Source: Pontederia crassipes (lineage: Eukaryota > Streptophyta > Magnoliopsida > Commelinales > Pontederiaceae). Taken from it: a stretch of 64,000 nucleotides of DNA. Numbering within the stretch: position 1 is the first letter of the stretch; every line of letters starts with the position of its first letter. The DNA lies in the NCBI GenBank assembly GCA_030549335.1, contig CM060195.1, forward strand, positions 43,716,991 to 43,780,990. The letters run 5' to 3'. Of this stretch, positions 53,848-64,000 are shown in pieces. The notes beneath the pieces are model-generated. The model was not told the DNA's origin and ran no database searches. It saw nothing but the letters and a program-made list of their open reading frames with translations. The translations under genes and the position numbers were made by a program.

Positions 53848-56800
53848 TTAAGGCTTACCGAAAAGTTCAGGGAATTTCTCTCGCATTTCGGACTCTACTT
53901 CCCACGTTGCTTCTTTTCCTTGGTGATGCTTCGATACCCTGACCAGTGCTACTTTCTTCTTCCCTTGTTGATGTTCTTGGTATTCCAGTATCTCCGTGGG
54001 TCGTTCCTCATACGTCAGATCCTCTTTGAGGTTTGGTTCCTCGATTTGGATCATGTTGGCGTAGTCGTGCTTGTACATTCGAAGCAGGGAGACATGAAAG
54101 ACGTTGTGTACTCTTGAGTACGCTGGAGGCAGAGCCAACCTGCATGCTGAATCTCCAACCATATCTAATATTTCAAATGGGCCAACATACCTTGGGCTCA
54201 ATTTTCTCCATTTGCTGAAACGCGTCACTCCTTTGGTGGGGGAGACTTTGAGCAGAACTTTCACCTGCCTTGAACTTATATTCTCGGCGCTTCTTATCTG
54301 CGTAGACCTTCTGACGATTTTGAGCAGACTTCATTCTTTTCTTTATCAATTCCACTCTGTCCGTGTACTCCTGTATCTGCTTCTATAGTTCTGCACTCAA
54401 GATCTTCCTTTCACCAACTTCGCCTCAACATGCCAGAGAGCGACACGGGCGACCATACAATACTTCAAAGGGAGACATCTCTATGCTAGCATGGAAACTA
54501 TTATTGTAAGAAAACTCTATGAGAGGAAGGTGCTTGTCCCAACTACCGTGCCAATCCATAGCGCATGCTCTCAGCATATCCTCCAATGTCTGAATTGTTC
54601 TATCTGATTGGCCGTCTGTCTGAGGATAAAAGACGGCGCTGTACCGAAGCCTTGTTCCAAAGGCATTTTGAAGACTCTTCCAGAATCTCGATGTGAACCT
54701 GAGATCTCTATCAGACACAATGGCTGATGGAATCCCGTGAAGCCTGACAATCTCTTGCACGTATAAATCCATGAGGCTCTCAAGAGATTGTTTCACCTTA
54801 ATGGGCAGGAAGTGAGCCGATTTAGTAAGTCGGTCCACTATAACCCAAATGGCATCATGTCATTTCAAGGTCTGAGGTAAGCCCGTGATAAAATCCATTG
54901 ATATCTCTTCTCACTTCCACTGTGAGATCCCCAGACTCTTCAAGGTTCCTTGTGGTTTCTGGTGTTCCACCTTGACTTGTTGGCACACTATGCATTTGGA
55001 GACATACTCGGCTATCTCCTTCTTCTGTCTGGCCACCAGAAACTTCTCTGTACATTCTTGTACATCTTTGTACTCCCTGGGTGGATGACAAACTCGGACT
55101 TGTGACATTCGTCTAGTACTTCTCTTCGGAGAACATGGTTGTTAGGTACTCACAAACGATCATGGTACCTTATGCCACCATCCGAAGAGACTTTGAAATT
55201 TGTTATTTCCATACTTGTTTTTATCATCATACTTTGATACTCTGCGTCTTCTACTTGAGCTTCTATGATCCTTCCTATCATATCCGGCACTATTCTCTGC
55301 ATCAACATTAGTGATCCATCATGCTTCACTCTCGGCATTCATTTGAACAGTTCTTCCATAAGCTCGAACCGTCGTAGACGCATATAGGCCAAGGATCCTT
55401 CCCATTTTTGTAGCTCCAGTTCCTTCGGGTAAGATCTTTGGCGCTGCTGAGTGCGTCAGCCACTGAGTTTGCCTTACCAGGTTGGTAATTGATGGCAAAC
55501 TCGTAATCCTTTAGAAACTCCATCCAACGCCTTTGACACATATTCAGCTCCTTTTGTGTAAAAACGTATTTCAAGCTTTTGTGATCTGTATAGACCACAA
55601 ATTCTTCTCCATATAAGTAGTGGCGCCAGAGTTTGAGGGCGAACACTACTACTGCCAACTCGAGGTCATGCGTTGGATAATTGACCTCGTACTTCTTCAG
55701 CTGCCTAGATGCGTATGCCACTACTTTTCCATGTTGCATCAATACGCATCCCAATCCCGTACCACTAGCATCATTGTACACCATGTAACCATCGTTGCCT
55801 GATGGTAACGTCAGGATCAGTGCTGAAGTTAGCCGTTCCTTTAACTCTTGGAAGCTTGCCTCGCACTTAGGTGACCAGATGAATTTTTCTTCTTTTCTTG
55901 TAAGCTTAGTCAGCGGCAGTGCTATTATGGAGAAGTCCTTGATAAAACGTCTGTAGTATCCGGCTAAACCGAGAAAACTCCTAATCTCGGAGACATTCTT
56001 CAGTTGGATCCAGTTGGACACTGCCTCTACTTTTGCCGGATCCACTGCAACTCCATCTTTAGAGATGATGTGTCCGAGGAACATTATCTGTTCTAGTCAA
56101 AATTCACATTTAGAGAATTTAGCATACAACTGCTTCGCTCGCAAGATTTCCAACACTGTACTCAGATGCTTTCTATGTTGTTCTATGCTCGACGAATAGA
56201 TGAGGATATCGTCAACGAAGACAATTACGAACTTATCCAGGTGTTCGTGGAAAATTCGATTCATGAAGTCCATGAATGCTGCCGGGGCATTCGTCAACCC
56301 AAACGGCATCACCATGAACTCATAATGTCCGTATCTTGATCGGAAAGCCGTCTTTGAGATGTCTTCTTCTGCCACCCTTAACTAATGGTATCCACTCCTC
56401 AGATCAATCTTTGAGAACACACTTGCCTTGGACAGCTGATCAAATAGGTCGTCGATGCGAGGTAGTGGATACTTGTTCGTTATTGTGACTTTGTTCAATA
56501 TTCTGTAATCGATACAAAGTCTCAATGATCCGTCATTCTTCTTGACAAAAAGGACGGGTGCACCCTACGGTGAGACACTGGGCCTGATGAAACCTTTGTC
56601 CAATAGCTCTTGAATTTGATCCTTTAGTTCCTTCATCTCTGCTGGAGCCATGCGGTATGGGGCTTTAGAGATTGGTGCAGTTCCGGATGTCACCTCGATA
56701 TGAAAGTCTATATCCCTTCTGGGCGGTAGACCGCTAACATCCTCAGGGAAAACATAAAAAAATTCCCTCACAACTTCTATGTCCTGAGGAGTCTTACTTG

Positions 56801-57298
56801 ATTCCTCTCTCTTAGTTATACTAGCCAGGTAACATCTACATCCTTTTTGTAATAGTTTCTGTGCCTTCATAGCGTATACTATGATTTTTAGTTCCTTTTG
56901 TGCAATTTCCCTAACTATAACTTTATTTTTACTCTGTGTGCCTATGATTACTTTCTTTTGTTTGCACAGAATGGAAGCATCATGTGAGATTAACCAATCC
57001 ATGCCCAAGATTATATCATAATCTCTCATGGGAATAATGATGAGATTGGCAGGATGGTTCATTTTCTCTATCTCTATAGGTACATTGGGGAGATGCTTTG
57101 TGGTGATGAGGGTGCCTTGTGTGGTCAATGTATTATTCTTCTGCTCTAAGTGTACTGCTCTTAACCCTAATATTTTTTGCACACTCTTCTGATATAAAGG
57201 AATGTGAGGTATCGGAATCGAATAACACTTTGGTAGATAAATCAGCTATGAATAGCGTACCTCGAATGACATCAGCGTCATTCTGGGGAGTCCTCTTC
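53848..57298 (-). pseudogene. Broken pol: protease, RT, RNase H, integrase, chromodomain
   Basis: Retropepsin lies around 57280-56900: the active-site motif reads FDSDTSHSF where DSGA/T is usual, followed by IILGMDWL. Reverse transcriptase spans about 56600-56000 with [10 protein letters not shown] and catalytic [13 protein letters not shown] replaces a Trp codon after FSKCEF at 56095-56097, and there are other stops upstream near 56385 and 56564. RNase H is at about 55960-55440 ([21 protein letters not shown]). Integrase follows at about 55110-54400, with zinc-binding H-C residues (CIVCQQVK) and the core [13 protein letters not shown]. In the core, [11 protein letters not shown] has Asp where the catalytic Glu is expected, and a stop lies near 54860. 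A chromodomain-like tail, [17 protein letters not shown], ends at about 53860. The breaks make it non-functional as written. Confidence 0.88.
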
Positions 57299-57301
57299 TA
57301 G

Positions 57302-58437
57302 ATTAAAGAGCCTTCCCTGTACCAATTATTATTGTCCACGCCTCGGACAACTTGCTGCCATATGACCCATTCCACCGCAGTAGTAACAGGCTCCAAACTT
57401 CATTCGGCATTTCTCAGCATGGGTCCTGCCACACGCGTTGCATAAAACTCGCTCTCCTTGTGCGGGTGGTGCCTGAGGGGCTCTTTGAGGCTGTTGTCGC
57501 TGTTGTTGTGCTGGGCGTCTTTGCCCCTGCTGAGGGGGTCGTTGCTGTTGTTGTTGTGGCTGCTGTTGCGCTGGAGGAGGAGCTTGTTGTGGAGGACAGT
57601 AAAGTTGTTGTTGTTATTGTGGAGGACGGTAGTTCTGTTGAGGGGCAGAATACGGGTGGTACCAGTTATCCCATCGTTGGTGTTGCCGATTGTTCCCTCG
57701 GAACTGCTATTGATGCTGGGAGTTCTGTCCTACATTCTGCTAGGCCCTCCTCTCCCTCATGAGGTCTTGATGGTCTCTTTCGGACAGAGTTGCCAGGCTG
57801 ATTGCTTCGTCCAGGGTTTTACAATTTCCTGGCCTGGTCTGGGATCTCAGCGAGGGTGTTAGTCCGTCCACAAAATGTTTCACCAGTTTCTCATCATCCA
57901 AAGCCGATTTGAAGTATTTCTTCAACCGGATGAACTTGGTTACATATTGGTCTATGGTCATAGCCCCTTGCTCTAAGTGCAGAAACTCTTTCTGTTTCAA
58001 ATCTCTCTGGTGGGACGGAAGGTAACGCGTCTCAAATGCTTTGCGAAAGTCTTCCCATTCTACGGTTCTAACTCCCAAAAAATTGGTGGCTTTCTTTGCT
58101 TTCCACCATTCCTTGGCGTCCCTCTGAAGAGTATCACCGGCGAATAGGACTTTCTTGTGTTCAGAGATGTCGAGGATGTCAAACTTCTCCTCTAAAGTCT
58201 CGATCCACTACTCAGCAATGTCGATTCCTCCCTCCCATTAAACGTCGGAGGCTTCGACCTCCAAAACTCTTGTAGAGGACAAGGGATGGGGGCTCGACGT
58301 CCCTGCTGTGGTGGCGAATTGGGCCTAGGTGGGGTAGGCGGAGGATGATTCGATGGAGGTAGAGGAATAAAATGGTCCTCCTCCTCGTTATACACTTCGT
58401 ACTCGCTGGACGCTGATCCTTTTCTCTGATCGGCCAT
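57302..58437 (-). pseudogene. Broken gag of the chromovirus
   Basis: Starts MADQRKGSASSEYEVYNEEE at 58437, with a Pro-rich stretch next. A frameshift and an in-frame TAG occur near 58190-58230. The capsid-like region continues at about 58190-57740, with WWKAKKATNF and FLHLEQGAMTIDQY matching Retrotrans_gag. A Gln-rich segment spans about 57650-57480. A CCHC zinc knuckle (CYYCGGMGHMAASC) lies at about 57392-57345. A TAG near 57299-57301 separates gag from the protease. The protein would package element RNA in an intact copy; here it is not translatable as one product. Confidence 0.85.
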
Positions 58438-58597
58438 TTATAATAAGATCATGGCAAGGTTCGAGAAGGGTGTATAACCAAGGATCTTTAATAGAAATTT
58501 TAGATATAAATTGGAGGTCATGTTTTGCAAAAATCAAGTATTCATTTTTCATTAAACTTTTAAAAGGTAAACATATGTCTGAGGCTCACTAAGGCCT

Positions 58598-59023
58598 TCA
58601 CATCGTGATACATCCAACACTAGTCACTACGTCTAGAACGATAGGGGCACTCATCATCAGTGTGTCCCATGTAGCATAGATCACAACACTCCTCTGGATC
58701 GGTCTGACTGATAGGGCTCGCGTCTCTGAACTGTAGCTCCCGTGGTGGTGTAGGGGTTCTTCTTCGTCATCGGAGGATATATAAATCGGATTATCTATAT
58801 GTCTTCCCTCAATCTTCCAGTTTTCCCCTGGGATTACTTTTTCCCATGTCCTAATGGGTGGGGAGGATAAATCAGGATCATTACTCCCAACGCTCTCCAA
58901 ATCCGAATCTGAATGCTTTGATCTTTCTGGAGCAGGCTGTGGAGTGATTGGGGGATCTAGTGGGCGTCTATAAATCCCAATTATATGACCTCCCCTACGT
59001 AAAATCACGCGACGTGGAGGCAT
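58598..59023 (-). CDS. Leader open frame upstream of gag, unknown function
   Basis: A 141-codon frame starting MPPRRVILRRGGHIIGIYRR, between the primer site and gag. It has an N-terminal basic part, an acidic Ser/Asp-rich middle (YISSDDEEEP) and a Cys-containing end that may be frameshifted. I recognise no domain. Extra frames here are known in some plant gypsy lineages, so it may be a degraded leader protein or noise. Confidence 0.35.
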   Translation of the reverse strand: MPPRRVILRRGGHIIGIYRRPLDPPITPQPAPERSKHSDSDLESVGSNDPDLSSPPIRTWEKVIPGENWKIEGRHIDNPIYISSDDEEEPLHHHGSYSSETRALSVRPIQRSVVIYATWDTLMMSAPIVLDVVTSVGCITM

Positions 59024-59217
59024 CTATAACACAATAAACTCAATAGTATAAGTATGATTCTCATAGGAAATACATTTATTACTTACTTGAGGAGTGGAGC
59101 CGCAGATGCTTGAGAAGCTTGCACATGACTTTACTTTGAGCTGTGTAATGATAAGAACGATGAATGCTATGCATGAACCTATACTCTACTATGGTCAATG
59201 AGGGAGCCAAGAACTTA

Positions 59218-59230
59218 GGCTCTGATACCA
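59218..59230 (-). other. Primer-binding site for tRNA-iMet
   Basis: TGGTATCAGAGCC on the minus strand, three bases inside the 5' LTR. It is complementary to the 3' end of initiator methionine tRNA, the usual plant retrotransposon primer, and proves the minus orientation. Confidence 0.92.
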
Positions 59231-59233
59231 AAC

Positions 59234-61147
59234 TATAACGCCTCCAAAATCGCACCTCCTGCCACGTAGGCGGTCGGATTGACTCCAGGGGCGCTATACT
59301 ATCTACTGCTCTACTGACCTTGACCATTCAACAAAATGACTTACGTGGCACTAATAAAATAATAATAAACCTAATAGAAAATCTTAAATGCGAAAGAAGG
59401 ATCAAAATGCCATGAAGAACCTTAATGCGGAAATCTATAGTGTCTCATATTATATAAAAACATGCAGAAGTTCATGATGTCTTGTAATATAGAAAATGTG
59501 CGGAAGAAAAACATGATGTCTCTGAACGATAAAGATAAGTAAGCAGATATGAAATAAAGAAGCTCGGAGCAGAATATTAGTCATGTGCAGCATTCTCCAA
59601 GCTCTACGTCCTCCATCACCCCATCAGTTGACATTCTTACCTGTAAAATCTCAATGCAGGGAAATAGAATACCCATGAGCGAGATCGGCCAGTACCATAG
59701 CAATAGACATGAAATAAGGATTAGTGATGATAAGGAAATTAATGTATGAATATTTAATCATATCAATACTATGTTCTTTGCTTTACATTACTCTGCTTTA
59801 CTTTACAGTACTTTGCTTTACATTACTCTGATGTACTATACAGTACTTTGCTTTACATTACTCTGTTGTACATTGCTTTACTTTACATTGCCTTGCTTTT
59901 CAATACTCTGCTTTGCTTTACTTTACATTACTCTGTTGTGAGTTGTACTACATCTTTTATATTATTAAATTATTCTTAGAGTTGATTGTCCTATGCAAGC
60001 TCGACTTTATTAGGTTGGGGTGCCAGATGTGTCTCTCTGATTCACTGATGCCAGTAAGCCCGTAAACGGGAAAGAGGGTGGGTGTTACAACCTCACCCCA
60101 GTTCGAAAGGTAGGGGGAAGAATTTCTACAATTCATGAACAGTGGTCGGTTACAGGACCTTGTAGGTTCGTTGTCTCCTCAGCTAGCTACCTGTCCCTCT
60201 GGCATAATACTTTAATCTTTAAAGGAAGAGGTGTGACCATAGCATCACCCTTCAATTCGAGATATCGATGAGAGAACACCTAAAATCTCAGGAATAGTGA
60301 GCATCTAAGCCAGTAGCTTTACTGTCCCCTCAGCTAACTACCTATCCCCCCATTGCTTTAACTCTGAACTTTGCTTTAACTTTATGGACGGCACATAGCA
60401 ATCCCGCTTTTTTGTCTTTACTTTAATCATCTTTAGTTACTATGAAATCTATGGTTTGAGGTCCACTGGAAATCTATGTTTGTACAATAAGACTCATCCA
60501 GTGTAGGTGAACTGGTCAGAGTCATAATTAAGATTAGGAGTGGATCGATCCGATTAAGTTTTGATTATTGGGTCTCTATCGGACCGGTCAATGGATAAGG
60601 AAGAATCCACATGTATAATTACATAGACCGGTTGACCGTTTAATTAAATCGGTTGATCGGTCTTTGCAGTAAAACAGAGCCCCCGAATTTTTCCATGAAT
60701 TCCGACAGCCGTCCGGCCGTCGATTGACGCCGACATCAATATATAAAAATAGAAAATAACTTTAGAATTATAATGAATTAACTATACGCATCAACAGATC
60801 CTTAATTCTTCGTCTATGGGATTAAAACGCTAAGGGTACCTTTTCGTCGAAAATCGAGTTCGTCGGATCACCGCTCGTCGTCCGTCGATCGCCGAACGTC
60901 CGCCGTCGCCTGAAAGGATTTGCCTCTGTCCTGCCGCTCGCCGAACGAGAGGGAGAAGGAAAAGAAAAAAAGAGAGAGAGAAAGAACTAGAGAGTGAGAG
61001 AGAACGAGAGAGTGGGGGAGAGGGGGAGTGATCGAGAGAGTGGGGGAGAGGGTGGCCCCCTCCCCCCTTTTATACTCCTCGGCTGGGGAGGTGAAACGAT
61101 CTCTCCTTTTTTTTTCTTTTTTTTTTTCATGCATACGAGGCGTCACA
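59234..61147 (-). repeat. 5' LTR of the chromovirus
   Basis: Matches the LTR at 52049-53801 along most of its length. Its inner terminus reads TA instead of TG on the plus strand, a point change. It keeps about 195 bp at 60706-60905 missing from the other LTR. TATA box at 61067-61074. Confidence 0.92.
61067..61074 (-). promoter_or_regulatory. TATA box in the 5' LTR, element promoter
   Basis: TATAAAAG, about 75 bp inside the 5' LTR. This is the likely start region for genomic RNA, so U3 is short and the R-U5 leader is unusually long (over 1.7 kb). Confidence 0.6.
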
Positions 61148-61152
61148 TAAAT
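61148..61152. repeat. Target-site duplication TAAAT, right
   Basis: Identical to the 5-mer at 52044-52048. Confidence 0.9.
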
Positions 61153-63321
61153 GAAAAGAAAAAAAAAATCACAGCGACAAAACAGTCGCTCAAATAACTT
61201 CAAAATCGTAATCCGTATTTACTTCACAGCACGAGAACCACATTCTCTCAGTATTGAATTCATTTAAAACATGTGTTCCTAAATAGTATTATAATGACTT
61301 GACAGAATCCTAAAGTTACTACAATTAAATAATCCACCCAAATGTTGTGTCATATGTCTCGTCTTCTTTTGTCATTTTTTTTCTTTTTCAAGATGAAACT
61401 CGTTAATATATATTCTAAGCATTTGAGGTGATCACTTAAGGGAGATCTTAACTTTGAATTTATGCAAACGTATTTTTTTTTGTTGAAAGTCTCGCGTGTC
61501 ATTATCAAATATGAGATACGATGCGATCTAAGTAGATGAGTAAAGTTTGGTAATGATCGATCTTTTATCGTTTATTTCTTAACGCGGTGTGAGTTAAATC
61601 GATGTCATTTTCGGGCACCGAAAACTGGCCAAAAAAAAGTATTAGCAATCGACCATGAAACTCGATCAGAACGTGCACGATGTCCGGTGGATCGAGCGAA
61701 AAAAAAAAACGTTGCATGATACATCTTGAATTGGGGGAGCCGACAAGAGAGACGTTAGACCGGCTGCCAAGAATTAATTCGTCGTTCAAACGCTGACACG
61801 TGGATATGTCTATCTTTATATAGCTGACCGCGTGTTCCAATTCGAGTGCTCCTGTTTTTTTTTTCCCTCTCATATTTTAAGATTTCATGAATTATTTCGT
61901 GTTCTATTCTTATCAACAGTGTCCTTAAATTATATAACTGCTGAGCGACACAGCTCCGGCGATCCCATATTCCCATCTAAATTATTCTTAAAGTAAAAAA
62001 ATTTAAGAATGTTTTAAAAAAATAAGGAGAATAAAATATCGATGCTTCAATTATTGAAGAAAGAATTTTTTTTTTGTTGAAGGCTGTTAGAAAAGTTCTC
62101 TTATCTCGTTCAGTTTCAGACAAGCATTTTTTTTTCTCAGAGGAGTTAGTATTTGATTAATTTAGTATTTCAGGGAGAATTGAAAAAAATAATTATGGGA
62201 TATGTTATATCCTCCTAAATTAGGAGGATTAATCTTCTTAACTATCTCACAATATTATGAAATGTAAATTTATCAACTTTTTGGGGTAAATTAAAAATGT
62301 GAGTATTAGGAGGATTTTTAGGCTAAACTTTTAGAGGGATGTAACATTTTTTTATTAATTATTTATCAAATTAGTATTTTCAGGAATCAAACTCAAATAT
62401 GGAATTGTTAACTTTTTTTTTCATCTGCCTGGGCATGCAACTCACTTAACAGCTATCAAGGTTTGATAGATCACGATGTAAAAAAATATAAAAAAAATCG
62501 ATAAAAAAACATAAAAACTTCTATCATCAATAATTACTTCAGTGACGTGGATCTCATAATTGAAGGCGAAGACTGCGATTACTTATCGTGTTTCCTCGTT
62601 AATAATTAAGCTCCCGTTAAAAATAACAAAGCGGCTTAATGCACATTAATGATGTTCCCATCCATCTTTACTTATGTATTTAATCATTCATAACTAATTT
62701 ATAATAACTAAATATTTTTCTTTTTTTTCACTTATCAATTCTTTCCTAATTTAATTGATTTATTTAATTTTTCTTTTAACAATCGGCAATACCCGCTATA
62801 AATGTCAGCTTTGATCCTGAATGCTCAATATAACTCCGACATCGATGGTTTTAATCTTGTTTTCAGAATTAAAATTTCTAATAGAAATTATATTTTAAAC
62901 CATATAAAAAGATTTGATGATTGTGCAAATGCGTCTATTATCTACATAATAACAATACGACCAAAAATAAATTCTCCAATTAACAGATACTGTATATTAA
63001 GACAAACGATAATCAAAGAAAGATTAATTTATTTTTATCATTTGAAATGGAAATACTAAGAGAATTATATTTGGGAAGATTTAATGGACTAGATAAGTAA
63101 ATTTTAAATATTTCATTATTTCTTATTATGTTCACAGATATAAAAAAACTTAATTCTACTTTAGACACGTGAAATGTGAGAATGCCTTGAAACACGCCAT
63201 GACAGGTCGATAGTGACGGAAAAAAAGAACAAAATATAACACATTATTAAAAGATGAAATGAAATGAGAATCTAACATGTCATCTCCGCAACTTTTTTTT
63301 TTTTTAAAACATCTCCGCAAC
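61153..63321. other. AT-rich spacer upstream of the DUF538 gene
   Basis: No gene recognised. A G-box (CACGTG in tgacacgtgg) at 61797-61802 is followed closely by a TTTATATAG motif at 61815-61823, a promoter-like pair without an evident gene. Elsewhere the DNA is AT-rich. Confidence 0.5.
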
Positions 63322-63329
63322 TATAAATA
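63322..63329 (+). promoter_or_regulatory. TATA box of the DUF538 gene
   Basis: TATAAATA about 105 bp upstream of the start codon, in a normal position for a plant core promoter. Confidence 0.7.
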
Positions 63330-63429
63330 CCCAGCGTTCCTACGCCCCAAGTCCACAAGCAAAAACGAAGGTAGAGGATTTATAATAGCAGTCGGCGGCG
63401 ATCGACACCGGAAGAGCTAGCGAGAGGCC

Positions 63430-64000
63430 ATGGCGGCGGAGAGGGAGGGCGGCGTGGTGAAGACGGGGCACGAGGAGGCCATGAAGTTTTCTGTCGCGCT
63501 GATGGAGGAGTTCGGCCTCCCGGCGGGGCTCGTGCCGCTGGAGGAGGTGGAGGAGACGGGCTTCGTCCGGAGCACCGGCTACGTGTGGATCCTGCTGAGG
63601 AAGAAGGTGCAGCGCACGTTCAAGCTCATCGGCAAGCACGCCCGCTACGACGCCGAGATCACCGGCTACATCGACAAGGGCCGCATGAGGAAGCTCAATG
63701 GCGTCAATGCCAAGGAGTTCCTCTTGTGGCCGCCCATCAACGAGATCGCCATGGACGCCGGCGCCGACAAGGTGCAGTTCAAGAGCCTCGCCGGCGTCAC
63801 CAAGACTTTCCCGGTCGAGGCCTTCGCCGCCGGCCAGTGGGAGGCGCCCGCGCCTGTGTCCACTGAGATTTCTATTTTTGGAGATGGACTGCACGCTCCA
63901 TTAATCGCTAGAGCTAACCGTGCGCGTGCATGCATGCATCTGTCGGTACTTCATACGTATATATATAAATACCTACTATATACTGATTTAGTAATTTCTC
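63430..64000 (+). CDS. DUF538 family protein (partial at window end)
   Basis: Plant-specific DUF538 protein, a family that includes Arabidopsis SVB; its biochemical role is poorly defined, with stress and trichome links reported. The ATG at 63430 follows a clear TATA box. Visible conserved blocks: GLPAGLVPLEEVEETGFVRS, then GYVWILLRKKVQRTF, KLNGVNAKEFLLWPPINEI and KTFPVEAFAAGQ at about residues 126-137. Most family members of this type end soon after that block. Here the frame stays open to the window edge, through a less conserved stretch that becomes AT-rich after about 63945. A downstream intron, a long tail or loss of the usual stop are all possible. The coding part is GC-rich, unlike the surrounding DNA. 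The minus-strand frames here are shadows. Confidence 0.85.
   Translation, partial: MAAEREGGVVKTGHEEAMKFSVALMEEFGLPAGLVPLEEVEETGFVRSTGYVWILLRKKVQRTFKLIGKHARYDAEITGYIDKGRMRKLNGVNAKEFLLWPPINEIAMDAGADKVQFKSLAGVTKTFPVEAFAAGQWEAPAPVSTEISIFGDGLHAPLIARANRARACMHLSVLHTYIYKYLLYTDLVIS

Larger units (their letters stand above)
52049..61147 (-). mobile_element. Ty3/gypsy LTR retrotransposon, chromovirus type, coding-dead
   Basis: A 9,099-bp element on the minus strand with 3' LTR 52049-53801, 5' LTR 59234-61147, tRNA-iMet primer site and TAAAT duplications on both sides. The internal region, read on the minus strand, holds a leader frame, gag with a CCHC knuckle, then protease, reverse transcriptase, RNase H, integrase and a C-terminal chromodomain-like segment. 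This order defines gypsy elements. The chromodomain and the RNase H region ([16 protein letters not shown]) point to a Tekay/Del-like chromovirus. Several stop codons and at least one frameshift break the coding region. The LTRs differ by substitutions and indels, so the insertion is not recent. The element is complete structurally but should depend on other copies for movement. Confidence 0.93.

Overview
The window reads as a stretch of flowering-plant nuclear DNA, most likely monocot. The genes have plant-type GT-AG introns, the intergenic DNA is very AT-rich with long (TA)n and (AAT)n tracts, and several genes (GH17, VQ, DUF538) are GC-rich as is common in monocots. The FT-like protein reads closest to monocot florigens of the rice Hd3a type. 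I cannot name the species; a non-grass monocot is a guess. Exon coordinates below were worked out by eye from splice sites and family alignment.

Layout. 1-4552: AT-rich, no firm gene. 4553-5449 (minus): complete four-exon FLOWERING LOCUS T gene. 7932-13795 (minus): complete 21-exon CTP synthase gene. 13990-23861: AT-rich intergenic with a very long compound microsatellite. 23862-26030 (minus): three-exon NAC transcription factor of the SOMBRERO/BEARSKIN type, with a 5'-truncated LINE in intron 2. 26420-38100: gene-poor, with a CACTA-type transposon bounded by a 3-bp target duplication (34299-35957) and decayed relatives. 38308-38736 (plus): VQ-motif gene whose 3' end is tandemly duplicated in frame behind the stop codon. 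39075-39520: a small inverted-repeat element sitting inside a (TA)n tract. 43852-44484: a non-autonomous hAT-like element with an 8-bp target duplication. 46398-48492 (plus): three-exon GH17 beta-1,3-glucanase with a likely GPI-anchor signal. 50332-51060: degenerate DNA resembling the core of the CACTA element. 52049-61147: complete but coding-dead Ty3/gypsy chromovirus on the minus strand, with both LTRs, tRNA-iMet primer site and TAAAT target duplication. 63430-end (plus): DUF538 gene running off the window.

The genes do not form one pathway. FT (flowering signal), CTP synthase (pyrimidine nucleotides), NAC (root-cap or cell-wall maturation type regulator), VQ (WRKY partner), GH17 (callose turnover) and DUF538 look like ordinary neighbours separated by transposon-rich spacers. 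I did not find a convincing wholly new system. The most unusual points are the in-frame 3' duplication of the VQ gene, the microsatellite-embedded inverted-repeat element, and the GC-rich repetitive core shared by the CACTA element and a second locus.
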